Both the position numbers and the translations under genes were made by a program. The notes under the pieces were generated by a model, which made no database searches, had not been told where the DNA came from, and worked only from the letters and a program-made list of their open reading frames with translations. A stretch of 64,000 nucleotides of DNA from Lojkania enalia (lineage: Eukaryota > Ascomycota > Dothideomycetes > Pleosporales), in NCBI GenBank assembly GCA_010094045.1, contig ML986778.1, positions 14,005 to 78,004 on the forward strand, read 5' to 3'. This document shows, one piece after another, positions 9,197 to 21,013 of the stretch. The stretch's first letter is position 1. Every line of letters starts with the position of its first letter.

Positions 9197-12100
9197 ATGG
9201 AGGTTGCTTTCCATTCCGGACTTGCGCGAGCCCACACCCATCAGCCCTCGCCCTCCCCTTCGCAACACTCCCGAATGACCTCGAGCGGGGGCGCGCCGCC
9301 CCTCATGAGCCACCAGAGCTACCAGAGCTCGTACTCGAGCTTCTCCCACTCCACCGCGCGCGACACTCAGTCTACCCAAGCCACCACGTCGTCAACCCTC
9401 TTCGGCCAGTCACCTGGCGTATTCTCCACCCCGACCCCCGTCAACGGCGGCCCCATCGAAGCTTCCAACAATGTCCTCAATAAGCGTGCCGACAAAGACA
9501 CCTCGCTATTTCAACGATGTTTGAACCTCCAGCAGCGCCTGAAGGCGATCCCGGGGTTTGAGAAATGGCTCATCGAGGAGCAAAACAACGCCGAGGAGGA
9601 CGCAGATCCCGTGACGCTACTTTGGAGGACATTCCGGAAGGGCTATCCGCTGATGGATGTTTACAATGCCCTAGGCCCCAGAGTGAAGCTCGCAGTTGAA
9701 GAGGGGAAGTTCAAGAAGCAGAACCAAATGGAACGCGCCGCCGCATACAAGTTTCTCCAAGCATGTTTAGGGGAACTGAACTTTCCAGCGGAGGAGTGCT
9801 TCTTTATCACCGATTTGTACGGAGACGACACGACCGGCTTCGTGAAGGTAATCTTCAGCACCATGTTAAAACCTCGTACAGATTGAGAAAAGACTAACGA
9901 ACTCGCTAGGTCACGAACGTAGTGAACAGAGTATTGGATATTTTAGTCCAGATGGGTATTATTACCACCGAAACAGAGGTCTCGGACAGCGCTTCAACAA
10001 CATCCACCATCAAGAGAACACAGAGAGAGCACATCATTGATGAGCTAGTTAAGACAGAGCGGACATATGTTCAGCATTTAGAGCTCTTGCAAGCCTTCAA
10101 AAAGCTGGTTGAGGAGAAGGGTGTGGTCTCAGGAGACTCCGTCCACGACATCTTCCTTAATCTAAATGCTCTTCTAGATTTTCAAAGGAGGTTTTTGATT
10201 CGTGTCGAGCAAACAAATGCTATGCCGGCATCAGAACAGAATTGGGGAAATCTCTTCGTCCTATACAAGGACGCTTTCAAAGTATATGAGCCGTATATTG
10301 CGAACCAGAAAAAGTGTGAGGAGATTGCTATGCGAGAATTCGAAAAGCTAAGGGAAACCGGCGGATCGGCGGAGATGCAGCAAATGGTAGAATCTCCCAC
10401 GCACCTAACCTCTTTCCTGTTGAAGCCATTCCAGCGATTAGCAAAGTACCCGCTCCTACTGAAGGTACGAGTCTTTTAGAATAATGTCGCTTCATGTCAA
10501 AACTGACCCACAAGCAGGAGCTCCGCGATAAGGGCGATCTTGACCAACAAAGGAGAGATGATATATCAAGAGGTATTGAGGCGGCCAGCGCCGTGCTTGA
10601 AAGGACAAATGCTGCCATCGACAGAGAAGAGCGTGTTGAGGCGGTCGAAGAGCTCAAAACCCTGGTAGAAGACTGGAAGGGCCACCGCATCGAAGGCTTC
10701 GGCGAATTACTACTGCATGGGCAATTCACCGTTCTTAAAGGTGAAAGTACCAGCACGAAGAATGAAGAACGAGAGGTCGGTACACACTTTGACAAAGATC
10801 TGGTATCTGTCTGCGCGGATACTATTTTAGCCGCCTATTTTCGTATGGAACATTTTACTAACGGGGAGTTTAGTACAAGATATATCTCTTCGAAATGATT
10901 CTCCTATGCTGCAAAGAGATCAATCCGAATAAGCAGAAAAACAGAATGATGAACAAGCCATTGACTAACAAGAATGGAAAACCTAAGTTGCAGTTAAAAG
11001 GGAGAATTTTCATGCAAAATGTTACGGAAACGATATCTCTTCAGAAGCCAGGTAAGGAGTGGTTTTAAGGTCTGATTTTTATGACTTAGTTTCTAACAAT
11101 AGGTTACAGGTTCATATACCTGCCAGATATTCTGGAAAGGTGATCCTGGAATCGAGAACTTTATTATACGTTTCAATTCTGAAGAGACCATGAAGAAATG
11201 GGCCACACAGGTCGACAATCAAAGGCGAGTCTGGAAGGATCATGCGAGATCGAGTAACAGCGTCATGCCATCCAGGCCGTCAGACACTCAGTTCAACTAC
11301 ATGCGAGACCAAGTTCTCGAGAACCCTTACCGAGAAGAGGATGACGGTGATGAGGATGAGGATGTAGATACAGTTGTTCCCGGCTATCCGCAAAACACTT
11401 ACGGCGTTGGACCTAATGGATCAAGCATTCCACCGCGTTCCCGATCCACAACGGGCGATAGCGGACCTCCAATGAGCGAGGTAGATCCAAGGGTACCGCC
11501 TCCTCGTTTTCCAATGGGCTATCCTTCACAGGCCCCGCTAACCTTGCGTACTCAGCAGCTTGCCAACTCTGCAGCTAATCAAGACTCTTATTTCTCGCCC
11601 ACCGCCGAGTCTCCCATGTCAACGCATTCGAATGCTCGCACGAGCTCATCATCTGCGGGGACATTCCCATTTCCTAGGCAGCCGGCACCTAACGGATATC
11701 ATCACGACGAGAACAATCGGTACACTGCTCCTCCTCCTTCTCGGGGTCACATGTCGCGTGATGGCTCTATGGGCCCAGGCGGATTTCCTACTGGCCGTGG
11801 TGGACAACGCCCTTCGCTGCCTCCAAATGCTGGTTTGTCACAAGGGCGACTAAGGGCTGCGAGTAGCCCCGATATTCATAATCCCAATGCTCCAGGCAGA
11901 CGATTACCGAACGGACAACAGTCATCTGTTCCAGAAGTCCCTCCATTCCCGACCCACTATGCTTACAATGCGGCAATCGTCAACCGCAGCCAAAGCAACT
12001 CCCCGAGCGGTCTTCCACCTCGTGCCGCTACGCAGTCACCGGCGGTTCAAAGAGACCGTCTTGTGCAACAGCGAACTGCAGCAGAGTTAGCGCATTCTGA

Positions 12101-12572
12101 CTATCACGGCGGACCAGCCCGTCGTGATCCCACTGGTGGACCCATGGCAAGGACTATGACACCTGCTTCTTCGTTCGAGCGAACATTGACCCCAGCATCA
12201 ATAGATTCTCGAACGATGTCTCCACCACTGTCATCGCAGACTCCAGGGCCGCACGACACACCCAATATTCCTGCACAGCTCAAGGTCAAGGTTCATTGTC
12301 CGTCAGCAGGGAGCACAATGACATTAGTTGTGAGCACGAATATCAGCTTCCAGTCCCTTAAAGATCGTATCGATGCCAAACTCCAGCGGTCCACGAGTGT
12401 TTCGCTCAGTGCAGGACAAGTTAAATTGAAATACCTGGATGACGATGATTATGTTAGTATTTTGTCAGACGAAGATGTACAAACAGCATTCGAGCTGTGG
12501 AGAGAACAGCAACGAGATATCAATCCAGGAGGCCAGCAGCTGGGCGAGATTGAGCTGTTCTGCCAGCGATAA
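9197..12572 (+). CDS. cdc24: Cdc24-type Rho/Cdc42 guanine nucleotide exchange factor
   Basis: Five exons (9197-9847, 9910-10464, 10518-10775, 10874-11051, 11110-12572) join in frame to about 1034 residues. An N-terminal CH-like region (about 88-220, LLWRTFRKGYPLMDVYNALG) is followed by a Dbl-homology domain (about 240-440, IIDELVKTERTYVQHLELLQ and SFLLKPFQRLAKYPLLLK). Then come a PH domain (LLLHGQFTVLKG to NSEETMKKWATQV), a long Pro/Ser-rich linker and a PB1 domain at the C-terminus (KYLDDDDYVSILSDEDVQTA). This is the complete order of fungal Cdc24. The enzyme loads GTP onto Cdc42 at polarity sites, and PB1 binds the Bem1 scaffold. Intron 3 uses the unusual donor GTCGGT. The start is the first ATG in frame; a second one about 26 codons later is also possible. 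Confidence 0.92.
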
Positions 12573-13853
12573 TCATCTTGTTTTGCGTTATCAACTTATG
12601 GGGGGCATGCTAAGGCGTTTGGCGAATAAGATATACATTTCATATGCTTCACTTCTTTACAGGCGGACGTCATTCATCATTATTCGGCGAACAGGCTGTC
12701 GCACCAAACTACGGGGTTTATGGAACGAAACATCGGACGGCTTACTCTTTTTGAGGGGTACATGCAGGATCTATCAATTGCGTGCAAAGCTGATGGCTGG
12801 GGCCCTCCATCAGAACGAAGCGCACGAAATTGCAATCATGGCGCACTAAATCCTCAGCTCAGCTGCATCATTTCTACCGGGCTTTTTAGGTGGCATATCT
12901 TTGGTATGTAGGTAGTATCTTTTTAGTTGGTTCTCCTTCCCTTTTCTGGTGGGCTTGAGGCGGCATGACTGATGACGGGACGAAACTTCTTTTGCACCAT
13001 GGCACCTTCGATGGGTGAGGACTATTTATGAGGAAACAGATACAGTTCTCTCTTACTCTAGATGTAGGGGGCTCTTTTGAATAAGAAAAAACTCTTTTGC
13101 CTCGATGAATCATGCTTATTTGTCATACCGTTTTCAGTCACATTTCAACAATCAAACATTCCGAATAGCTTGCCTCTAAAATACCTATTCCAGGGTCTCT
13201 TTGCCTCGCTATCAAGTCCCAAGCTAATCAGAAGCGCTAGTGTCCAAGTTGCATAGTTGCCGGACTGTCTAGAGCAGAACAGGGAAAACATAGAAATGCG
13301 CGCACTACAACCAGGGCGTTTGCATTTCAAAGAGGGCGTCATATGTATATTAAACGTGCATCTGCGTGGATGCTGCAGATCAGACACTAGACTGTGGGTG
13401 TGGCTTGCCGGCAGCTGTTTTTCCAATATCAAAAAACCTTTCAGGGATATGGCCACTCCTCAACCATTAGAATTTCTTTAAAAAGACAGCTGTCACCGGG
13501 CGATAACACGTGCAGCACGTGGCTCATGAGAACGAATAGTGCACGACGTAATATTGAAGAGCTAAGGGTGCGGCTTCAGCGCTGCCAGCAGCACACCGAC
13601 TTGTGAATTAGGGCCCCGATCACGTTGGGCAAATGCCGGCAACGCAGGATGCAACGGCACGCGTCAAGGCTTCGGGCAAATCCGTAGGCTAGACTTCAAT
13701 TCGGCAACTAAGCGGGAAGGCTCGACGTCGTCACCTGTATATCATGCCTGCTTACCCCACAATGCCAAACACTCCAAACCAGCTCTCCCGACTTTAATCC
13801 TCAGCTCTCCAACGTTAGCGCTTCTCTGCGACTCTGTTTCCTGGTCTGCAATT
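12573..13853. other. Intergenic region between cdc24 and the Nramp gene
   Basis: It holds the cdc24 3' end and the upstream region of the metal transporter gene. Short open frames on both strands show no recognisable motif. The last 100 bp are C/T-rich, as expected just upstream of a fungal start codon. Confidence 0.5.
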
Positions 13854-15885
13854 ATGAACTGCCCCTCGCGAGTCGACCCAGCCATGCAGGATGGCTGGAA
13901 TCAGAATCCACCCGCATTGAATGCCGATACCACAACAAGGGCCGATTTAGATCACATGGCAAACGCCCGACTGCAACGAGACCACAAAATAGATACTAGC
14001 GACGGGATGACAAACGAGATAGAACCCCGCGATCTCCACGCAATCGAAGCCGAAGATGGCAATACGAAGATTAAGGCGTTCAGTGGCCGGGGCGCTATCG
14101 TGGTCGGGGAAGGAATAGGCCCCAGTGTTGCGGTTGGCTTCTCATCGTCTGGTGAGAACAGAAACACTGGCAGAGCTGCCAACGACGGGGCATCCGGTCT
14201 TCGTGTACGAGTAGGCAGAGCCGCAAAAGTCGTAGTAAAATACTCAAAATTCATTGGCCCTGGATTCATGGTCGCTGTGGCTTATATTGATCCTGGTATG
14301 TAGGCAATTCTTGCTGCATATTTTTGTTCACGTGGGATGTTAATTTCTCTCTATCACGTGTATCTCTCTAGAAAGTAGCAAGGATCACTTGATCCATCTT
14401 CTCGTAGTGGCGACCTATCTATCCCATCTATTCTCGTCGACGCTAATGCTCACTATTGCTCTCCAGGTAACTATGCCACTGACGTTTCGGCTGGGGCGGC
14501 TTATCGGTTTAAGCTTCTGTTCATTGTCCTAATGTCTAATATCTTCGCTATCTTTCTTCAATCCTTGTGCATCAAACTTGGGTCAGTCACAGGAATGAAC
14601 CTCGCTGAGAATTGCAAGGCTAATCTTCCATCCTGGCTCAATTACGTCCTCTATTTCTTCGCAGAGTCGGCCATTATTGCGACTGATATCGCAGAGGTGG
14701 TGTCCAATGCCCTATCCCGATACCCAATCGCTTACGTTCACAGGTCATTGGCACCGCGATTGCACTAAATATTCTCATTAAGGTTCCTCTTGTCGCAGGC
14801 TGCGCTATCTCCATTATAGACGTACTGATTATACTAATTTTCTACCGACCTGGAGGTACAATACGTGCCTTGCGAGCTTTTGAATTCTTCGTCATGGCTT
14901 TGGTTCTAGGTGTAGTTATTTGCTTTTGCTTTGAGCTAAGCAAGATTAAGGCTCCAGTTGGAGACGTCTTCCGAGGCTACATTCCCTCTTCCACTCTCGT
15001 TGAATCTGAAGCGTAAGTGATTGTCGCAAGTATCAGATCTGGAAGCTAACGGACTACAGTCTCTACAAAGCATGTGGTATTCTCGGTGCTACTGTCATGC
15101 CCCATAGCCTTTATCTGGGAAGTGGCATTGTCCAACCTCGTCTTCGCGAATTTGACGAAGTCAACAATACATCCGAACTTCTAGAGACTGACTCCATCAC
15201 CGACGAGATCAAGTACAAACCGTCATTGCGCGCAATCCGGGAATGCATGTCTTACAGCATAGTGGAGCTAACAGTCTCCCTATTTACATTCGCCCTCTTC
15301 GTCAACAGCTCCATCCTCATCGTCGCAGGAGCATCTCTCTACGGTAAACCAGAGGCCGATAGTGCAGACCTCTTCTCAATCCACCATTTACTCTCCCAAT
15401 CCATTGTGCCAGTTGCTGGGACTCTATTCGCTCTAGCATTGCTCCTCTCCGGTACATCAGCCGGTATTGTTTGCACCATCTCGGGCCAGATGGTCTCAGA
15501 GGGCCAGCTCAACTGGACGCTGAAGCCTTGGCTCCGGCGCCTCATCACCCGTGCTATTAGTATCACACCTAGCATCATCATTGCTGGTGCTGTTGGCCGT
15601 GAAGGCCTTGGGAAAGCTCTTGAAGGTAGCCAAGTTGCTCTGAGCGTCATATTGCCTTTCGTTAGTGCACCGCTTATCTGGTTCACTTGCCGGGGCAAGT
15701 ACATGAAAGTATCTGTCCGCGATGACAGCGTGATTAGAGATGGCAACAGAGAGGCTGAAGATGATGGAGGGTTCGTCCAAATGAGGAATCACTGGATTAC
15801 GGGGACTTTCGCGCTGTTGATCTGGGGGGTGATTGTTGTGATGAACGTTGCGTTACTGGTGCTTGCTGGTATGGGAGTTGCTTAG
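13854..15885 (+). CDS. Nramp family divalent metal (Mn/Fe) transporter
   Basis: Four exons (13854-14295, 14467-14696, 14744-15012, 15060-15885) give about 588 residues, normal for the yeast Smf1/2/3 family. The first transmembrane segment carries the metal-coordinating DPGNY motif, split by intron 1 (residues 146-150). The sixth carries MPHSLYLGSG (about 327-336). Also visible are the conserved segment ATDIAEVIGTAIALNIL across intron 2 and several long hydrophobic segments in exon 4. Nramp proteins move Mn2+ and Fe2+ with protons across plasma or vacuolar/endosomal membranes; which membrane cannot be told here. The first 130 residues are hydrophilic and could carry regulatory sites. Introns 2 and 3 are 47 bp; intron 1 is 171 bp. 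Confidence 0.92.
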
Positions 15886-17057
15886 TTGCAAAGCCGCCCA
15901 ATATAGCATTGGGCATGTTTAAAGGAAGGGTTACATCACCAACTCAGTGTATATGAGCTTTAGATATAACATATACTGCTGGAAACGAGGTATAAGAGAC
16001 GATCGATGCCGGATAGAAGTACTAATAGACGTACGATATCATGGAGAATACTCCTCACCATAGAACTATTGGAAGAGTCTACTGCTAAAATGCAGTTAGC
16101 ACGCTATGCTAAGAGATTCATTCATCGTCCCGGACCTGGCCTATCAGCTTTTCATCCAGTTCAACTATGTCCACTGCTGTCCACAACGATACTAATTAAT
16201 GACACTGGGTGGAGGAATGTAGATAGGCGTATTGTGATTTGACGTAATGAATTCTGGCCAAATAACCCGTTGATCACCGACGTAAAAGTCACCATTTTGA
16301 GATTTGAAATCCGTTTGTTCCTCGGGGACAACCAGAGGAATGGATATTGCTTAGCAAGATTAAATGGCCAGACCATACCTAGGTACCGACCTATTCGCTA
16401 ATGCCTGATTAGATATGACTGTTGGTCATCAAATGTAATATAAACTTACTTGCTCCTTTATTCAACCTCTTCCCAAAGCCTTGCCTAGATTACATGTGAA
16501 ACCAGCGGGGTATCTAGATCCTAATATACTCCACATCTCAATACAGACTCCATACCAACACTCCCCGTCCTTACCACCATCCTAAACCGGAAAATCCAAA
16601 CTGTTATCGCCCTCCTACCAACAGAGTATCACCTACCCATAACACCTCGGACACACCAAAAGCACGAGTCTGAATCCGCAGCTGCAATACATTAGTGGTC
16701 GAAGCGTCTAGATTAGGAAGGTGGGACGTACGGCGACCACTCAAGTTGCCGCGCTATCGGTCGTGATGCAACGTAGGTGGTATGAGATTGATCGCCTTGC
16801 TTTTTCTGGAGCGGCTCGCCGTCGGGCCCGATGTCGGTCTCCCAACGATGAACGGTCATGAGATGGTTGACGTATTTTGAAAGTAGGAAATAGTCATACG
16901 GAATGTTCATGTAATTAAAGCTTGCTTGGTGTTGGGTGGGCCCGAATGGTGCGCAGGTCTGGTTTGCATTATTCTATATACGCGTAAGCCAACTGTGTCC
17001 GACGATTTTAAATAGGCCCCAGCTAGACATCTTGAAAATATTGCTCTAGAAGCCGAC
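15886..17057. other. Intergenic region between the Nramp and GNAT genes
   Basis: No conserved gene is evident. A small minus-strand frame (16713-16910), described separately, is the only one with protein-like composition. The right end carries the GNAT gene promoter. Confidence 0.45.
16713..16910 (-). CDS. Hypothetical small protein, 65 residues
   Basis: The frame begins with a true ATG and ends at 16713. Its composition is protein-like (MNIPYDYFLLSKYVNHL, then charged residues), but I recognise no domain, signal peptide or membrane segment. It diverges from the acetyltransferase gene with only about 150 bp between the starts, so the two could share a promoter. It may also be a leftover exon of a decayed gene. 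Confidence 0.25.
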   Translation of the reverse strand: MNIPYDYFLLSKYVNHLMTVHRWETDIGPDGEPLQKKQGDQSHTTYVASRPIARQLEWSPYVPPS

Positions 17058-17870
17058 ATGACGGACACGCCCTCGAAATCAAGACGCCCCCGTTTCGAGC
17101 CACACGAACTCATCCTCTCAGAAGTTGCAGATGACGATCTCCTATCAATCGTACCGTTCCCCGCGTCTGCTATCCAGGCCCCTTCTATTGTTAACGCATG
17201 GCAGGCAGAAGGCTACTACGCGGCCTTCGGACAAGACTGGTTCGACAGAATCGAGCCCCTGAACCTCCGCCCCTCAGACCATTCCCTCCCCAAACGGCGA
17301 TTCGCCGAGCGAATGAAGCCCTGGATCAGGGAACCGCATACACGCTGGACGAAAATCACCCTCTCGTCCCAATCAGCCGACTTCGATCCGTCCAACCCTA
17401 ATAGAGTAATAGGCCACGCGGGCTGGCTCCTCCCGGCGCGAACGCAGCACGAAGTCGTCAATTTCTGGCGCAAGGATGCCAGCGATGAATTGAACTGGCG
17501 ACAGAAGATGGGCTGGAGCAAAGAGTATGAGGACGAGCTTTGGAGCCATGTGAATCTTGAGGTGTACCAGGATCAGGGTTTTATCGTGTGGGACCGCAAC
17601 CGCAAGGCCAATGTTGGTGGCATCCCACATTGGCATTTGGCTCCTCTCTGGGTACATCCCGCGTTTCAAGGGAGAGGCGTGGCAAGCGTGCTGTTGAAGG
17701 ACGGGATTGAGTTAGCAGAAAAGACGGACGAGAGGCCAGTCATGTATTTGGAGGCTATGCCTGATGCGAGGGTAGTTTACCGACATTTTGGATATGTAGG
17801 AATCAAGGCGCATGGAAGTAATGTTATGATTAGAAATCCGCCGCTGGGAATAGAAATTCTAGACAGTTAG
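17058..17870 (+). CDS. GNAT family N-acetyltransferase
   Basis: Single exon of 270 residues. Motif A of the GNAT fold is clear near residues 192-215: a beta strand HWHLAPLWVHPAFQ followed by the acetyl-CoA pyrophosphate loop QGRGVA. Motif B follows with YLEAMPDARVVYRHFGYVG. The first 110 residues are the variable substrate part and show no further domain. Fungal relatives of this length are usually annotated as small-molecule or protein acetyltransferases with unknown substrate; I cannot name one. There is no signal peptide, so it is probably cytosolic or nuclear. It converges with the G-alpha-like gene, 351 bp apart. Confidence 0.85.
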   Translation: MTDTPSKSRRPRFEPHELILSEVADDDLLSIVPFPASAIQAPSIVNAWQAEGYYAAFGQDWFDRIEPLNLRPSDHSLPKRRFAERMKPWIREPHTRWTKITLSSQSADFDPSNPNRVIGHAGWLLPARTQHEVVNFWRKDASDELNWRQKMGWSKEYEDELWSHVNLEVYQDQGFIVWDRNRKANVGGIPHWHLAPLWVHPAFQGRGVASVLLKDGIELAEKTDERPVMYLEAMPDARVVYRHFGYVGIKAHGSNVMIRNPPLGIEILDS

Positions 17871-18221
17871 CGATACGACCAATCCGCAACGATAGTATTG
17901 AGGTACAGAAAGTATACGTTAACAGATGGTAAGAACTTATCCAAATTCATACGAAAGCAAGATAAACCCAAACAAAGTGTATTTCAGGGACCATAAGTCG
18001 CACTACAAGCTTGCTCTCTAGATGCAGAAAGGCTACAAAAAAGGTCATCATCTACCTGAACATACAACAATCAAAATCAGGTAAGCTAGGCTCGCTCATG
18101 ACTGAAAACCCGAACAGATCACCCCTCGTTACCCATATGCCGTAATTACAAAGAAATAAGCCGCCCATGATACCTAATTTAGAAATAGAAGATAGCGAAA
18201 GTAAGTCATCAACAGCGAGGG
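17871..18221. other. Convergent 3' intergenic spacer
   Basis: This lies between the stop codons of the acetyltransferase (plus) and the G-alpha-like gene (minus). It contains A-rich stretches suited to polyadenylation of both transcripts and no open frame of interest. Confidence 0.5.
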
Positions 18222-20208
18222 TCATCCTCGAGACGAACTTGTTAAGGTGGTAACCGTCCCATTTCTGCTGCGAAGGGGTGAGCTCGGTCCAGCCGTTGCA
18301 CTCCTATCGCTTTTGAAAGTCCCTGTTTGTGAGGCGTTGTTCAAGCCTCCTGTGCTAGCGTTCCAAACCTCACTACGCGCCTTTCGCTGGTTGATGTGAT
18401 TCAGGGTCTTCTTAAGTGCGGCATATAAATGCTGGTTGTCGCTCATATCAAGGTCAACCCAGAATGAGTAGATGCTCAAACGGTTGCGATTGACATCCTT
18501 GAACCGGCGTAGTATGTACTGCCGAGCCGATGTCTCCGCGTCTTCTCCAACGGAATAATCAGTGAAAAATGTTGTCAGTGGAGAATGCTGCAGTTTCTCT
18601 TTAAAGCGAGTGAAATTATTCAAGAGCAGGATGATTGAAGATCCTGAAAACTTTGGCGAGTTTGCCCAAGACTCAAACGTTGCGAAGTCATCGAGAAGTT
18701 GGCTTTCGGTTGGTTGCCCTAGGTATGGGCGATCGTAAGTGGCAACATCAACAGTGTAGATGAGTGCAGTCGCTCCTTCCAGTTGATGAAACCATCTTTT
18801 TCGGAACTGGTCCGGGATGAAGCCACTAATGTTGAAGAGATGAACGTCGAGTTCATCCCACGAGAACCGTAATTCTTTGATGCCACCCATTGATTGATTT
18901 AATCGGATAATGTCAGACTCTGTCGGTATGTAATCTATATCGGATATTCTTTGAATTTCATTGGCGAAATAGGGAGCATACTGAGGGAAGTCGATTTCGA
19001 AATTCTTAACGAAGAGCGAGGAGAACTGCTCGCTCCGCCAGATGTTCTGAACAGCGTGAACAGCTGATGGAGTTATTCGGTTAATATCAACCGTTTCTAC
19101 TTCGTACAAGAGCACTGCAAAATCCTGATTGAGGCCTTCAGAAAGATGGACGCCCGTGTCCTTCAGAAGATCGATTACGGCGTGAATGAGTACTCGTACG
19201 GTCGAGCGGACGGCATATTGGTAGCCCATTCGTTCTTCCCGCGGGTAGCCTTCTGCGTAAAGGACCTTTATTTGCCTCATAATCAATTCCTTACCACTGT
19301 TGGGCATTCCCATTAGGACGAGCTTCGTCTCTCGACGCAGAGTAGCTGCGTCTTCTTCTAGTCCTCGGTCAATCGCCTCAGAACGCATCGTGGCGGCAGC
19401 ATTGAGATAGTCCTCTTGCGTCGGTACGTGTTTTTCGGATCCCTTGAAGAGTCGGAGATAAAAGAGCACTCTGAACCATTGGATTAGCCTTGATAGCTGT
19501 GCCAAGGCAGCTATACAATGACTATCCCATTTTGACGATCGCACTAGTGTATTGAGTGATGAGGCATCCTCTTTTCTGATCTGCCTGCTTTTGTGCAGTA
19601 GAATCTTGCGCTGTGCCGTCGTATGACTACTTGCGGTTAGAAGCCGTGCGGTTCAGCTCCTGGACGGGTGATCTACGAGGCTTACCACTTGCAGGCAGCG
19701 AGGAGCAGATTCACAGCATCAGTCTGTCGCTTCGCAACTTCTCTTAACCGATTCATAGATCGACTTCCAACTGCAAATTTCAGCTTGATGGCCCAATCGG
19801 TATTGTCGTGGTCCGGCTGGCGCAATTGCACGACCAAGGCGTCGAGATTGCGCACGAGCAGGCTGCAAGAGGTCATCAAAATATCCAGATCCATGAGTAG
19901 CTGCGGATGCATGTCGTTAATAGCGTAGTTCATCCAATCCTGCATTTCTCCGAGGTTGGATTTCAGCGATGTTAGTTGCGCGATAAGATTGATGAAGGTC
20001 CCGTTGCTGTCTTTCCATCGGTCATGAAGCTGGCGCAAGGCATTGATGGCCTGGCGAAGCCTGTCCATGTTGCTTCCCACGGTCGCCATCAGCGCGTAGA
20101 TCCTTTTGTCGTCGGCCATGGCGCGACGGAATAGGGCGAGATAGGGAGACTGCAAAAGGCTCGAGAGACAGGCAAGTATGATGAGCAAACCTCAGAGATG
20201 TCGCGCAT
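18222..20208 (-). CDS. Divergent G-protein alpha-like protein with extra N-terminal helical domain
   Basis: Modelled exons: complement of 20191-20208, 19686-20149 and 18222-19584, about 614 residues. The first intron (41 bp) is tentative; an ATG at 20119 would start without it. Intron 2 (101 bp) has GTAAGC, a CTAAC branch site and GCAG. Residues 7-160 form a Leu-rich helical domain resembling the N-terminal part of fungal STAND and extended G-alpha-like proteins. From about 248 a G-alpha fold follows: KLVLMGMPNSGKE is the G1 loop, RKRWFHQLEGATALIYTVD matches the switch II region, and FTRFKEKL the G4 region. Canonical residues are lost: the Ser/Thr after GK is Glu, DVGGQ is NISGF, NKxD is NNFT and TCAT is absent. 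It probably does not hydrolyse GTP normally. It is divergent from the second F-box/WD gene. Confidence 0.75.
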
Positions 20209-21013
20209 AGCCACGCGGGGAACGAACGGGCGCCTAGAAGTCACGGGTCACAAACCGAAGGACAGGGCTTAGACAAGGGTGAGATCAATCACCGACGTGC
20301 AGCGCGGGAGCCGGGTTTGACTTTAGCCAATATTGGCTACTGAGTGAGTGGCATAGCAATGGACAGAATGCGATCGCGGGAATGATGGGGCAAGAACAAA
20401 TGCATGTTGAGCGGTAGACCCTGGAGTGCCGCCGACAATTGGCAGCTGGACACGTAGGCAGAAAAGAGAGAGACTGGACGACACAGGGACACCTTCCTAG
20501 AGGGGGATGTCTAGGGGATGCGTGAAGGTCACGTGCGCTGGCCGGCTGCCGGGGAGAGCCGGAGATTACGAGTGCCGATGCGCTCGGCGTGAGGCGCGTC
20601 TGGTGCAACACCAATACGTGCAGCTGGAGTGCTGGAAAGAGATGCTCGACATCATGAGCAGCAAAACCCCAGCTGATGCGTTGGTGGCGTATCCTTTTAT
20701 TGTTATTCGGCGAGTATTGGCTCTCTTTTTCATGGCCAATGGTGGCCAGTCCCTCTGGTCGCACACAGCGCTAGCGACAGGCGGCGCAGGGGCGAACTGC
20801 AAGCATTTTCTTTCGCCATGACGGCGAGGTTTCGCTTCCAGTCATACAACCCAGTCATACAATCCAGTCATACAATCCAGTCGTGCTATTCGGTCGACAA
20901 CATTCAATATCGTGGATCGCTTGGGCTCAAGAGCTCCTAAGCCTACTTTCTAAAGCCAGACGTTGTAGATTTCACATTAATGATTCCAAACAACCCTTCG
21001 CCTAAACAACGTC
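20209..21013. promoter_or_regulatory. Divergent promoter region of the G-alpha-like and F-box/WD genes
   Basis: About 800 bp between two divergent start codons. It contains a short tandem repeat (20838-20885). Small open frames on both strands do not resemble proteins. Confidence 0.45.
20838..20885. repeat. 13-bp tandem repeat, about 3.5 copies
   Basis: The unit CCAGTCATACAAT is repeated with single-base changes, ending in a partial copy CCAGTCGTGC. It lies about 130 bp upstream of the F-box/WD start codon, so it could be a set of protein-binding sites or simple slippage. Confidence 0.75.
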
